Made by a program: the position numbers and the translations under genes. This document shows, piece after piece, positions 23,470-35,384 of a stretch of DNA of 64,000 nucleotides; the stretch's first letter is position 1, and each line of letters starts with the position of its first letter. Below the pieces are notes generated by a model. It was not told the origin of the DNA, searched no databases, and was given only the letters and a program-made list of their open reading frames with translations. Source of the DNA: Isoetes taiwanensis. Taxonomy: Eukaryota; Streptophyta; Lycopodiopsida; Isoetales; Isoetaceae. The DNA is taken from contig JAJEKV010000020.1 of NCBI GenBank assembly GCA_021234155.1, positions 20,139,018 to 20,203,017 on the forward strand, in the 5' to 3' direction.

Positions 23470-24977
23470 CTATTAGATTCTTTTGGAAAGCACCAGTTGG
23501 CATGTTGAGAAACTCCCACTGACTTGCCTGTGAGACATCATCTATTTCCCAAACACTTATGTCAAAACCAAAACGAAATAAGAGAACAAAGAGAATAGTG
23601 TTGCATATATTTTGCCACGAAAAAAGACATTAACGTACTGTATTCTTATTTGAACTTTTTCAAAACGGAAAACATCAAAGGTTTCCTTTCACGAAACACA
23701 GATCTCTACAAAGCAAGTAAAACGTTTCAAATCACCATTACCAATCTTCGATTTCCTGAGCGGCCAATACTTCATCCAGGAACAACTTTGTGTGCCAGTA
23801 TGCATCACATAGTATATTATGACAAGCAAAGCCTGCAGAAAGACACAAAAACGACAGCTATGATAAACAAAAAATCTCAACATTTTTTTCCATAACAAAC
23901 AAGACGACTAGTAAGATAACTTATCTGGAATGGCATAAAATCTTCTCTCCTTTTAAGTTGCAGAAATAGGACAGAGAAAAAAATGTACTCCTTTGTTATT
24001 GGCCTCAGCATATACTAGTTTCCGTAAGCCCAATATATAAATCTGCTCAGCCCTGCTGCAACTTGATATAACTGCTCCATAAGCGCAATACTTTGCTCAA
24101 ATTTATCTTTCTTTTCTCATTCCATGCCTTGGAGCTTCTGATTCTTCAATGCATTGGCATGCTTTCCAGCATAAACTATGTTAGCAGTTCCATTGCAAAC
24201 TCCATTCATAGTCTTGCAGTTCTCCTAGAAAATAGTCTCAGCAACAGAAATATTTAATTTCCAGACAATAGTCTCAGCAACAGAAAACCTTAATTTCCAG
24301 ACGCCATTAATGTGCCATGGTGGGGAGCCTCTAGGCCCAATCTCCTCTTTTCAGGGTTCTGCATGAGACATGAATTGGGTCTTCTGGACGTCCAGACTGA
24401 CAGGAAAATCTAATCCCATATAGGGTGAAATTATTTATCTAGATGGCCGTATCAAAACCTCACATTCCTCGTATTTGAAGCTTTAGGGTTAAAGAAGAAT
24501 GGAAAGCCCCAAGAATGCAGGCTCTGGCAGATCAACATCGTACATATGAAGACGCTACTCTTTCCATGTGAAAACCTTCCATCTTGAGTTGTAGCATTGG
24601 TTTGCTAGAAAAAGGCCCAAAAACCAGGACAAAATGAGGGCTCTGTTTGGACGTATGCTAATCCACCAACGATGTTACTCTGTTACTTCCTAGAATATGC
24701 AAATATCAGATTTGAATCCGGCAAACAACACAAACTTGCTTGCCATAGAATAACATGTCATCCAACGGGATATGCACTAGGGATTTCAGCTAGGCAAGTT
24801 CTACAACATATACTGAATTCAAACCTCAGACTATCAGCAAGGTCGGAGCAGCAATAGGCATTTTTGTAAAAGATGTCATTGCTCCATGGGGCGCCAACCG
24901 AAACTTAGGATCCATGTCATTCCAAATTCGGGGCTTTGTAAACGAGTTGAAATGTCCAGCAGATGTGGTATCCGTAC
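23470..24977 (-). pseudogene. Multi-exon gene or recent pseudogene, family unknown
   Basis: Several exons line up on the minus strand. At 24977-24860, after TTTGCAG, the peptide includes HFNSFTKPRIWNDMDPKFRL. At about 24236-24030, after TTTTCTAG, it reads ENCKTMNGVCNGTANIVYAG, then HANALKNQKLQGME, a TGA, and DKFEQSIALMEQLYQVAAGL. At 23832-23742, after CTTTCTGCAG, it reads FACHNILCDAYWHTKLFLDE and ends AAQEIED before TG|GTAATG. The next exon near 23560-23470 continues in phase with VWEIDDVSQASQWEFLNMP. The phased junction between the last two is strong evidence for a former gene. The in-frame TGA argues for decay. I do not recognise the protein. Confidence 0.5.
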
Positions 24978-25904
24978 CTGCAAATAAGTGGATATCCCTG
25001 TTCTTAGAAACCTGTGTAACTGAAGGTTGAGGGAAAAAACTATGAAAATGAATGGAAAACGAATGAATGGAAAATGAATGAAAATGTTCGCGATGAAAAC
25101 CTTACTACTAAATCCTGTAGGTCGGTCTGGCGCATGAATCCTGTAGGTCGGTCTGGCGCATGCTACAGAAATGGAACGCCTAAGAGCAATGATGAAGCAA
25201 CCAATGCAAAAACAGGTCTAGAAGAGCACAACAGCCCCATTAGATGGCAAAGCCAAAACTGAGGACAACCCAGCCTATCTGGGCTTAGAGAAGCCTCCAC
25301 CGTCACCTATAAATGTGCAGTGTTAATCGAAAGGATAATACAATAGAACAAATGCATACATGATTGGCAGTGACGACAAGCTATCAATAGTGCAGAGTCT
25401 AAATATCCGAGCAAAGCTCAGAGTAGCTGCATTAAAGGATTGCCATAGCCAGCAAAAGGCCCCAAAAATGCCCAAGCGGACAGAAGAACAGAAAAAATGC
25501 AAAACAGAGCAAAGCTAGGGTAAAAACCCCATAGCAAAAAGATGGATACAGAGAGGCAATGAATTGATGGATAAGAAACAGAACTCCGCACTCCGCTGAT
25601 GATGGGTTGATTCCTGCAAAAGAAAACTTCGAGGATAAAGGAAAAACTAATCACGAAAAAATGTGCTTGCGAACAATCCGTTGCCATATAAAACAATCCG
25701 TTGTGGCAAAAAAAAAAATCCGTAGAAGGCCTTGCGTGCCATTCCATGGAAGCAATGAGATGCGAAGCAGATAAAGCCTAAGATGCGAAGCAGATAACCT
25801 TGGCATCTCCGTGCCTATTTTCTCCGTGATATAGAAATTCAATAGATCCGATAGATATGCAGGAACGAAAGAATCAGTTATTTGCTGACTTTTCCCATCC
25901 CCGT
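24978..25904. other. Intergenic stretch
   Basis: No supported gene. A 26-bp direct repeat, AATCCTGTAGGTCGGTCTGG plus GCATG, occurs twice at about 25111-25165. Confidence 0.45.
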
Positions 25905-26065
25905 GCCTAATATTTTACTGATTTTCTAATTTTTCTGGCCTTAGATTTGCAAAAGTAGAGATCTGATGGTGCAAAATAAGCCACATCAGATTTTGATGAC
26001 ATGGAAATTACACGTGGATAGGCTAGAATTCAAGGAAAGGCTGTAGGCCCGGTAGGGCTGGTGTG
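25905..26065 (+). repeat. Dispersed repeat family, diverged copy 3
   Basis: ACTGATTTTCTAATTTTTCT, then a GATTTGCAAAAGTAGAGATC stretch, TTACACGTGGATAGGCTAG, and GTAGGGCTGGTGTGCTAA keep the order and spacing of the 16820-16970 copy, at lower identity. Confidence 0.4.
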
Positions 26066-26074
26066 CTAAAAAAA

Positions 26075-26465
26075 AACCCAGAAAAAGGTAAAACAAGAAG
26101 TGCAAACTAACAGTGTATTCAGGAATATACTTTGCTCTCTCAGGCAAACAGAAGTGTATTCTGGAATTGTTTTATTAAGAGAGCAATAGTTTATTCCGGA
26201 ATACACTTTTCTATATTTTACTTTCAAGAAAGCAAAGTGTATTCTAGAATACACTTTTGCTTTTCTAAAAACTTAATGTGTATTTAGAATAACAAGTTGC
26301 AGCTTGTGTGACTTCTTGGACTTTTTGCAGCAGCCTTTCTAGCAATCCATGTTTGTAAAGCCCTTCATTTCTCTCCAAATGGTTATGGTCATTTCCTTTT
26401 TTGGTACGTTTGAGCCCTTCTTCTTATCTGAAACCTTGCCTTTGCATTTCAACTCTCTGGGCTTA
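26075..26465 (+). repeat. Duplicated palindrome-array segment, copy 2
   Basis: Direct repeat of 20930-21410. It keeps GTGTATTCAGGAATATAC near 26113, a half-site near 26155, a one-base variant near 26190 and GTGTATTCTAGAATACAC near 26240, plus the GCAATCCATGTTTGTAAAGC stretch near 26342. Copy 2 is about 90 bp shorter, with a gap after the palindrome array. Confidence 0.85.
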
Positions 26466-26603
26466 AACATATTGAAGATTTCTTTTTGGAATTCCCAAAT
26501 CTACACTTGCGAACGAAAGGTCGTTAGTGTGTACACTGTGATACAAAACGTAAAAGAGCGATACAACGCAAATTAAACAAAAGTAATTATTTTGGAATAC
26601 AGG

Positions 26604-27165
26604 TTATCCTAACCCTGCCATCTCTAAACGCAAGTTGAAACCAGTTGTCGTGGCTAATGAGTGACTGCCTTTTGTTAGCCTTGTCGTATTTAAGGCAACA
26701 TTCGATAGCATATGCCAGTTCTTAAGATCATCGCCGTATTTTTCTTTGAAGATTATATAATCTTTGTGGATGAATCTTATCTTGTCGACGAAGCTCATTT
26801 TTAGTTTGTACTCATTGTCAGCATTGTTCATGTTGGCAACGATTTTTGCTTCTTCGTCTGTCAGACCACAGTAAACAGCACAGAGAACAGAGAGATATCT
26901 CGGCTTATTCTTTTCTTTGTACAACTGCCTCCTTGTCTTGAAGCTGTGATTACCTCCCAAAACATAATGCATGTAAGTGTCTGCATGTTGTCATACTTCT
27001 TGGGATCTGTGCACTACATTCTGTCAACAATAACGACTATTGCAGCACATGAGCATTGGGGTTGCTCCTTATCCTGTCCGTCAGGTTCTTTAAATGGTCA
27101 GGATAATTTTTTCGAACCTGAAGTGGCCTTTCACCAGCTTCATTCTTTGGTGGCCACCTCATTGA
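26604..27165 (-). pseudogene. ParB-like (GGNHS motif) gene fragment
   Basis: The 3' part encodes a 122-codon open frame beginning MHYVLGGNHSFKTRRQL and continuing CAVYCGLTDEEAKIVANMNN. Upstream, in other frames, lie RWPPKNEAGERPLQVRKNYP, SNPNAHVL, then VVIVDRM, stop, CTDPKKYDNMQTL, which reads naturally into the open frame after one shift. The order (a basic segment, a hydrophobic strand, GGNH, then a helical A.LTDEEA..VA..N part) recalls ParB/sulfiredoxin-like folds. That is inference from motif shape. It is broken by frameshifts, and no intron explains the breaks. The biological role is unknown. Confidence 0.4.
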
Positions 27166-27539
27166 TGTGACTAGCAGATAAATGACACTTGCACATACGT
27201 ATGCAAGTTTATTCTGAGGTCTTATCCACCTTCTTCTCTTTAGAACATTGAATTAATTTTGTACGTGCAGGTCTACTAAACCACAACATACCATACACAT
27301 AATATATATCATATTTTAAAACCACTCCAGTGCCTCAAGTCATAGTTGAGCAGCGAAATAAGACGTGCCAACATATGCTCTGGGCTATAGGACCGGCCAC
27401 ACACATATGCTCTGGGCCATAGATCCGATCACCTTCCATAGTCCTCTGGACTGTAGGATGATAGATTCGATCATATGACTTGAGTCATAATTGAACAAAA
27501 GACAAGCTGCCAATGCATGACAAATTGCCTCAATGCCAA
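27166..27539. other. Intergenic stretch
   Basis: No gene seen. A short duplicated phrase, CATATGCTCTGGGC, occurs at about 27373 and 27405. Confidence 0.45.
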
Positions 27540-27850
27540 ATCTGATTGTTTAAGTGTTCCTTATTCTCTCTCTATTCTTGTTTTCTCTTTATATACCTTC
27601 CTATTCTCTTTGGATTCTCGTCTCTCTTTATATCCTCTTTCTACTATCTACGTTTTTGTATCTATGTTCTCTCTCTATCTCTGTTGTCCATGTCTCTCTT
27701 CGTTCTCTACTCTCTATGTTCTCTCTCTTCTCGTTCTATTTCTTCTCCCTCTTTTTTTATCTCTACAATCTCTATTCTTCTTCTCTCTCCTTATATCTTC
27801 TCTCTCCCTCCCTCCCTCCCTCCCTCTCTCTCCCTCTCTCCCTATCTCTA
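27540..27850 (+). repeat. Pyrimidine-rich low-complexity tract
   Basis: More than 300 bp of CTCT/CCCT-rich sequence, including CCCTCCCTCCCTCCCTC near 27806. Long open frames in all three plus-strand frames are composition artefacts. Confidence 0.9.
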
Positions 27851-28489
27851 TCCTTAGGCGTATGCGTTTGCACTATACTCGAATCGATCAGGTGAGAATC
27901 GATCATGTGAGTCTGGATAGGGAACGAATCAACATGCTCAAATTATATAGACCCAATTTGGGTTAGGCTCCCAAGAACAGGAAACCTCCCCAATTTTCCT
28001 TTATGGAAACCTCCCCAAGTTTCAACCAAAGCCTACCTACGGTGTTTGAAAATACCATTGAATTATTTTTGAACTCTTTATTTATATTTTCTTAGGCTCA
28101 CTCCAATGGTTAGGACCTTTGCACAATTTTCTCATTATTATCTATTAAGCTACATGTAAATACAAAACCAATTCTAGAGATCGAAATATTATTCGTTCTT
28201 CATACGACCAGGTTAAGGGCTTGTTACAATATCTCTTTGTAAGAATCACCCCATGAGACATCAGGAAAATCTGGAAAAGACTTGTAAAATTGATATGCAT
28301 CTTCTCATGTTGCATATTCTTGAGGGTAACCTGACTGTTGCACTAAATACTTTTTAATATTCAGATTCCTCGACACCTTCACATCAACTTGAAGAACCTA
28401 TTGAAATTTAACTGCTAATGCCTCATCAATTCCTATTAAGTTACCTAGAGAAAATACAAGGGTTGGATCTGCGATGTGCTTTTGGAGAT
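27851..28489. other. Flank of the Ty3/gypsy relic
   Basis: No gene found. It could contain the 3' end or LTR of the gypsy element on the minus strand, but no LTR pair could be identified. Confidence 0.4.
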
Positions 28490-28957
28490 TACTGTCATGA
28501 AAAACATTGTAGACCTAACTTCTGGTAGAGTTCTAGTTGATAAGCCGCCATTTCAATGCATTGATTAGTCCAGCATATCGCCGAAGTCAACTTTCCAGAA
28601 TTTTGAAACTTTAATGTACTCTGCTTAGGATTAATCTATAGGAAGACCATGTCCCCTTCTTGAAATTCTAATGGCTTTCATTTTTTATCTCCATTTTGCT
28701 TTTGTCTATTTTGTGCAATGGTCATATTGTGCTTGATGGTCTATGTCACGTATTAAGTACTGCAACATGTCCACCTTACATTCTGGCACACCATATAACA
28801 AAATAATCACACTCCTGTCCATAGATTGCTTCAAATGAACATGTCTTTATGGAATCTTGATATGTATTATCATAAGAAAATTCAACCAGATAAAGGTAGG
28901 ATTCCCAAGTGTGAGGATGATCTACAAAATACATCCTTAACATATCCTCCAGAATTT

Positions 28958-29730
28958 CATCATGAATGGTCCAAGAATTTGTGTTTCTATGCCAGTGGAC
29001 TCGCCTTTACCAGATTGTATAGTTGTGAAGAGCGGGCCTTGATATAAAAAGCTGGATCTTAAACTTCTGAATGGTCCAGAATTAGCCCATCTGTTTCCTG
29101 ATAAGGAGGCTTTTGTTAGCTTTTGTCGTGGTACTCGTGTGTCTCAGGCATCTGTTCAACATTCTTCCCATGTTCAAGCTCCCATTGTTATTTCTTCATC
29201 TGTTCATGATCAACCTTTGCCGGTTGCTTTGCATTCCTCAGCTATGGAAGATGCTCTACATATTATTCCGGTGGTGTCATCCTTAGCACCATCAGCTGCA
29301 GCTATAGTTCCTACTACTCTCCACGATGTTGCTTCTGCCTCTCATGCTTCTGAGCTTGTTATAGCTGATGGTCCTAATATTCAGTGCGCTAAAGAGTCAT
29401 GGCAACAGGTCAATTGGAAGAAGGCAGCGAGGAAGAAATCTGTTATGTCATCTCACGAGGCTATCATGCCTCGTACTATTTAGTGGCATGATAATTTGAT
29501 GTCTGTTGATGCTCATCTCGATGACGCAGAACATGATGATTGTGATGAGGCTATTAAACGCCTCAAGATGGCGCAAGGAATATGATTATGTTCTGTGTAT
29601 GGGTGGTTTTGCTTAGTGGACTATTTCGTCCTCTAGGTTTTGAGTCCCATGTCACAGATCCCTTGTATGTATCTTGATTTTCCTTGATAATAAATTGTCG
29701 TCCTTCAAAAAAAAAAAAAAAAAAAAAAAT
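28958..29730 (+). mobile_element. Retroposon with poly(A) tail inserted in gypsy integrase
   Basis: The insert begins after TCCAGAATTT (28948-28957) and ends in TCGTCCTTCA followed by about 23 A, after which TCCAGAATTT repeats (29731-29740), a 10-bp target duplication. Removing it mentally rejoins the gypsy integrase frame. It encodes part of a LINE ORF1-like protein: LNGPELAHLFPDKEAF, then Ser/Ala/Val-rich sequence and a KKAARKKS basic patch, with a stop near 29482. No reverse transcriptase is present, so it is a 5'-truncated or non-autonomous member of the family at 33304-35384. Confidence 0.8.
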
Positions 29731-29961
29731 TCCAGAATTTGATTAACTGTTTCAACTTGACCATTTTATTGTGGATGATATGCAGTACTCATATGCAATT
29801 GTGTTCCAATTCCTTGAAATAAAGCTTGCCAAAACTGCCCAACAAAACAAGTATCCCTATCAGATACAATAATTGTTGGCATTCCATGCAATTGGAACAC
29901 ATGTTTGATAAAAAAATTTAGCGACTTCAGCAGCTGCATCAATGGTCTTAGTTGGCATAAA

Positions 29962-30349
29962 ATGAGCCTGGCCAGAAGAATTGTTTTCTTAGTTTGCGCA
30001 GAGTCTTTTGATCACCTGAATGATCAGACAAAGAATTATCATGAGCTTCCTTCAAAATCCTTTGCTTTAATTCAACGCTATCTGGAATGCATAGTTTTTC
30101 CTGAAAGAATAAATGGCCATTGTCTAGTTTATAAGGATTTTAACGAGTTCCTTGCTCAATTGCAGTCAAGCCTTTTTTATAATACAGATTGTTCTAGATT
30201 TGCTAAGATAAATTCGAATTCAATTGCCTTGAGATGATGTTAATTGTGGCTTATCCTCTCAGATTTTATTCTAATCTTTGCATCTTTACTTCTACTTGAC
30301 TTTTGATTAAATAAAAACGGATGTCCTTCAACCAAAAAAAAAAAAAAAA
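29962..30349 (+). mobile_element. Second poly(A) retroposon in the gypsy relic
   Basis: It ends GGATGTCCTTCAACC plus about 16 A (30330-30349), sharing GTCCTTCA with the two other insertions. The body has an open frame to 30237 (SFALIQRYLECIVFPE, FNEFLAQLQSSLFYNT) that looks like a LINE ORF C-terminal region, then a short 3' UTR with AATAAAAA. The flanking similarity TGGCATA at both ends is a possible 7-bp target duplication. The gypsy sequence between its flanks is partly missing, so a deletion accompanied or followed insertion. Confidence 0.65.
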
Positions 30350-31740
30350 GGTGGCATATTAGGATCTTCTAGATAATGCATCTGGAATTGCGTTATCTTT
30401 ACTGGTTGGTACTCAATTTTAATATCATACTCCTGCAATAATTCCAATCATAGCTTTTGGCGATTATTAAGCAGAGGTTGTGTCAAGAAATACTTGAGGC
30501 TTTGATGATCAGTTTTTAAAGTACATTTTTTGACTAGCAAGTAATGACGCCACATTCTTAAAGCATGCACAAATCATGTGTTGGATAATGGCACTCAGCA
30601 GGGGTAAGCTTTTTAGACACATAAGCATAAACTTTGCCTTCTTACAATAAAGTTCTCCCAATACCAATTCCTAAAACATCTGTAAATACATAGACTTCGT
30701 GTTAAGGCATCTTTGAGGAACTGGAAGCTTTGCCCACATTCTAGAGTCCATTGGAAATTAAGATCCTTTTGTAGCAGCACAACCAAAGGAGTTGCCTTCG
30801 TCGAGAATTGCTCAAAATTCTTTAATAGACAGTGGTTGCGGCCATTGTTGAACAACCTTGACTTTTTTAGGATCTGGCTCAATTCCATTGCTAGAAATAA
30901 CATGTTCAAATAAATTAGATGTTCTTAGGCAAAACTGCACTTGGAGAGCTTTTCATACAACTTTTGTTGTTTTTAAATAGTTAGTACGGTATTAAGATGC
31001 TCAATATGCTCTTTCATTGTCCTAGAGTATATAAGAATGTCATCAAAGAAAACTAGAACGAACTTATCCAGCTGCAGTCTAAAGATATCATTCATCAGAC
31101 GCATGAATGTAGCAGGTGCATTGTTTAAGCCAAAAGGCATTACCACAAACTCGTAATGCCTATACTGAGTTTGAAAAGCAGTTTCAGAAATATTTGCTTC
31201 CTTAATACGAATCTGATGGTAGCCAGATCTCAAATCAATTTTGGAAAACTGCCACATAGTTGATCAAAAAGATCATACACTCTAGGTAGCGCATATCTGT
31301 TCTTGATGGTAAGCATAAAGTACCATCCATTTTCTTTAAAAAAAACATTGGTGCTCCAAAAGGAGATGTGATAGAGCAGATAAATCCTTGCTCTACTAGC
31401 TCTTCTAATTTTTTTTTTTCAGTTATGCCATATCTATTGTAGTTTCATGATTAACCTCACAAAAAGGAGGTAACTCTGTACACTTAGCAGGAAATACATC
31501 TCAAAATTCATCCAATACTACTTGGATGGCATGTGGAATAGCTGTCTCATGCAATTTTGCAGCTTTACTTCTTAGCATTCCCACATATATGATTCCTCCC
31601 TTACGTGTATAATGCTTAACTTGCTTACATGTAAGAATAGGTGGTTCAGAAAGGATTGGATGACCTTTCAAGTGCTGCAATGGTCCATCAGGAGGTGTGC
31701 ACATATGGATCTTTTCACACAATCAATATGGGCGCTCACC

Positions 31741-31962
31741 CCAATCAACCATACCATTTCCAAAATCAAATCATAGATCTCAAAATCATCATAGAACTCC
31801 AAATGATATAACTTAAATATAACTGAGAAATGAAACACTCGGATAACTTAATCACACCATTAATAAGCTCTACTACTCTAAGACGTCGTGCATTTATAGG
31901 CAATTCAAGCTGAGCGTGTTTCTTACCCTAAATTAGGATGCTCAATGCTTGCACGTCTTAAT
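31741..31962. other. Spacer between gypsy relic and direct repeat
   Basis: No feature recognised. Confidence 0.35.
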
Positions 31963-32370
31963 GTAATAACCTAATAATCCAAGTAACAATGGGAACAAAG
32001 GGTTGCATAACCATGATAACCATTATATATAAGGCCAAGTGTTGAGTATAGTACATTAGATATATGAATTCATCACAAATCATACATTTGAATATGTGAC
32101 AAGTAACTATGAGCATTGAAGCTAGCTTAACAATATCAAATATCACAAAAAATGGTTTGTTGCACAAAACATATAAATATACGCCCATTTTGCTAAGGTT
32201 TTTTATATGATTGTGGTGTTGTATTTGTGTGAGGGTATGTCAGTAGTATTTATAGACCGTGTGGTGTATTTTCAGTTAGTTTTCACTCCCAACCTATAGT
32301 TTTGGCATGCACACAATGCATGAACACAGTGCATGCATACCATGCATCCATGCAATGCATGCATGTTGAG
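31963..32370 (+). repeat. Direct repeat, left copy (partner 36018-36770)
   Basis: From CAAGTAACAATGGGAACAAA through ATATATAAGGCCAAGTGTTG and TGCTAAGG to GTTTTGGCATGCACACAATG this matches 36018-36360 in direct orientation. The end rich in ATGCATGC continues at 36725-36770 after a 360-bp interruption in the right copy. Two direct copies bracketing 3.6 kb resemble LTRs, but TG...CA ends and a primer-binding site were not found. Confidence 0.8.
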
Positions 32371-32874
32371 TCCCACTTTTACTTAACACTGGGCAAGGCA
32401 CATGCCATACATGTCTTTTCACATGAGAGACTTACGCGTGCAACCTTTCTTCAAGATAATCAACTTCTTTTTGTTTTGAGGTTCTTGGCATATTTACTTG
32501 CTCTTGAATTTGCAGTGACAAGTGATCAATGATTTTGTAATCATGGTTCACTCCCATGAGTTCTATTGTTGCCATATAGTGTGGATTGTTATGTAGTCTT
32601 GGTGTTTTTCAAATACATGGTCATATGTCAATTGATCTATACATTCATTATTATTCTTAATATGATTCTATACATCCATTATTATTCGTAATATAATTGA
32701 CAGATAGTATGAATTATCGCATTCCATGCTTCTCCAAAAAAAGAAAAAAAAAATATTGTTCCATATTACATGATCCATTTACTGAGTAATTCCACTGCAT
32801 CATTACTTACAATAGAGCCCATTGTTTATAAAACAACCTCTGGGGGCTATATTTTTTTCTTTTTTATCTATGTG

Positions 32875-33303
32875 TAGCCTATTATATATATTTAAATATT
32901 ATTAATATTACATATTATACCATTGAACATAACATCCCACATATTAGGAAATTGAACCATTGAATTAAAACCCCCAGACCTCCCAGTTGTTTTTGTTAAT
33001 ATTCGTGCAGGGTGTCCAACAGTTGGCAAGGAGCCCCAAACACAATGATCGTATATATCCATTGTACATTTGTACAATGCACTTCATAACCTTTGTTTCA
33101 ATTCCATATTTGAAATTAATAGTTAATTAAAACTTGCTAACAAATTAGTCACACTTGATGATCGCCAAGATCACCCGAAATCGACATCCAACAGTTCGAG
33201 CCTAACAATGGACGACTTGCACGAATACCAACAAAAAGAACTGGGGCATCTGGGGGGTCTAATTCAATTTTCCGAGACGTGGGATGTCATGTTCAATGGT
33301 GTA
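32875..33303. repeat. Fold-back (inverted) repeat, split by a retroposon
   Basis: The reverse complement of 32875-33060 corresponds to 33190-33303 continued at 35398-35455. Shared blocks include a GGTCTAATTCAATT-like block, GTGGGATGTCATGTTCAATG, and AATATTTATATATATAAT. The loop is about 130 bp. The right arm is cut precisely at the insertion point of the 33304-35384 retroposon. Confidence 0.75.
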
Positions 33304-35384
33304 GGTCTTTTGGGCGAGATTCTTGCTCTGCAAGGGGGCTGTGTGGAAAGTGGCGTTGTGATGGCCGCCATGTAGGGTCTCGACGCAGTTTTCTTCATAA
33401 CTTATGGCTCGAGTGTCAGATTCGGGTGTTCTTTAGTGCATTGGAAAGCTAGAGATGTGAGCTTTCAATTGGTTTATGATTCATACAGTTTTGTTGCGTC
33501 TATCTGGGCCGGATTTGGAGTTTACAGATTTCGGCTACCATGGCAAACCCTAGTTTGCCAGCTTCCGGAACACATTTGTCAGCCAAGAAAGTGATAAGTG
33601 GTGCTTCTGCTTCTTCTTCATGATATGAATTCTCCTTTGCCACCTCCTAATTTACCTAATAATTCTCGCCTCAATCCTCTTGCTTTTGACCCTTCTCTTG
33701 TTAATATGAGTGCAAGCTTGCAACACTTTCCCCCTCTGTCTAAATATGCACCTTTGTCTACTTCTCAAGTAGAGACCACTGTAAATACTTCTACTGTTGC
33801 TTTTGCCTCCCTTGTGTCTACTTCTGCTGGGTGTGTATATGCTCCTTCTGCTCCGTGGGGTTCTTCTGATGCTGTGGCTAGAGCGCCTTCTACACGATTT
33901 AGCGATTGGATCAAACGTGATTTGACATCCAGTGTGCAATCTGCTCGTGTTTCTGCTGCATTGAATATTATGTTACAGAATAACAAGAAAGAATTGAGCT
34001 CGTATCTAAATGAGTTACAAGCACAAGATGACTGTATGGATGTTCAGTTGCCTCCTGAGGGTGTGTATTCTATGAGGCACAGCAGTGTTCAAATGCTTTT
34101 ACACAGGTTGGCCTACCGGTTGTCGAAATTGATCATAATGCTCATTTGCAGTGTGTTCAGAACCTTGCAGTTGTTTGCCATTTCACTGGACAGTTTTTGG
34201 ATCTCAGGAGAGTTGGATTCTGGTTAAACATCACCTTCAGAGACTAGGTCTCCCTCATTATGCGTCTCTAAAGGTTTTGGATAAAGATAATAATTTCTTC
34301 CTGGTCATGTTTGACTCCTCTCTTGCAGTTGACAGGCTTGTGGAGCGTGGTGTTGATCCTCTTTGGGGACATTATCTTCTAAATTAGGTTTATTCTCCTA
34401 GATTTTTGCCAAGTAAGTCTGGTGCATTGCGCATGCCTTGTTGGCTTGCCTTAGAGGATTTTCCACTAGAACTGCAAGTATCTGATTTTATGATTGCTAT
34501 TGCCAATGGATTGGGTCTTGCCCATTCTATTGTTAATGGTCCTCGAATTTGTGTATCACTTCCCACTTGTGTCTCTATTCCTCAGTCAGTAGTGGTCAAA
34601 AGTGGCCCACTTTTTTTCAAATACAGACTACGTCTACTTAATGGACCCGAGCTTGCCAAGATGTTTCCCAATGTTGAAGCTTTCGCTACTTACAGGTCCA
34701 GTCATACTTTTGTCTCTACCTCCTCAACTGCTCCTATCCCATGTCATATAGCATCCACTTTACTTGAATGTCGTGTTGTATCATCTTCTTTCTCATCTGC
34801 CTCTGCACTAGTTAATCCGCCAGTATTACCAGCCCCTGTGCCTCCTTCTTTAGCTATTTCTGCACCATCGCCTTCTTCTATTGCATCTCCATCTCAATCT
34901 ATATCAGCAGACCCTCTTAATGAGAATCAACACTCTCGTCTTCAGGACATTGCTCAGAAGCAAAAATTATTGGAAGAAGGATGGTCTACTCCACGCCTGA
35001 AGAAACTTGCACGTCGCAAAAATAGCTCGGCTCCTCAATCTGCGCTGGTTCACTCTGTAGCTCCAATATCTGCTACGATTGTTACAGTGGATGTCCCTGA
35101 TTCAATGGCATTGAGACACCAGGGAGCAGATCAAGTCGTTGTTAATGATTCTATGGATGTGGAAGTTCGACCTGGTTAAAGTAACTTTTGTAAAAATATG
35201 ATTATATATTATTCTTCTCTTTCTAGGATCCTGTGAACTTCATTATATTGTCATGCTTAGACGGGTGGCCCTGCTCAGTTGGATCTGATTCTCCGCTGGA
35301 TTTTTTTATTCCTTTCTCTGCATTGTATTATGTATTATGTTGGAGTGTTATTAATAAAGTCTGACGTCCTTCAAAAAAAAAAAA
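33304..35384 (+). mobile_element. 2.1-kb retroposon with 13-bp target-site duplication
   Basis: GTTCAATGGTGTA at 33291-33303 is repeated exactly at 35385-35397. The right copy follows a poly(A) run of 12 preceded by GACGTCCTTCA. AATAAA lies just upstream (about 35352). These are the marks of target-primed reverse transcription. The body carries an ORF1-like gene (next entry) but no endonuclease or reverse transcriptase, so it must have moved with enzymes supplied by another LINE. It interrupts a fold-back repeat, so it is younger than that repeat. Confidence 0.88.
33540..35179 (+). pseudogene. LINE ORF1-like (DUF4283-type) coding remnant
   Basis: A start at 33540 (MANPSLPASGTHLSAKKVIS) runs into a stop after 27 codons. 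The reading then continues through several frames to 35179. The central part has the order seen in plant LINE ORF1 proteins: a KVLDKDNNFFLVMFDSSLAV strand, PRFLPSKSGALRMPCWLALE, FPLELQVSDFMIAIANGLG, then RLRLLNGPELAKMFPNVEAF. The tail is Ser/Pro-rich with a basic KKLARRKN patch. No CCHC zinc knuckle was seen. An in-frame stop at about 34386 and frameshifts make it non-functional. Confidence 0.65.

Larger units (their letters stand above)
28490..31740 (-). mobile_element. Ty3/gypsy LTR-retrotransposon relic (internal region)
   Basis: Read on the minus strand, high to low coordinates, it gives a protease-RT linker (31722-31501), RT with [14 protein letters not shown] and a FFDDILIYS active-site motif (31257-30973), an RNase H region (about 30900-30350, with a K.EY.P.K.NAI.DALSR-like end), and integrase (about 29960-29740 and 28950-28490, with SDRDTCFVGQFW and QILEDMLRMYF parts). 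The order matches Ty3/gypsy pol. It carries several stops and is interrupted by retroposons at 28958-29730 and 29962-30349. The second coincides with loss of the N-terminal integrase. No LTRs were recognised. Confidence 0.85.

Noticed and set aside
27517-27966. Ser/Leu-rich open frames of 100-150 codons in three frames
   Set aside because: Overlapping frames in all phases of a pyrimidine-rich tract are composition artefacts.
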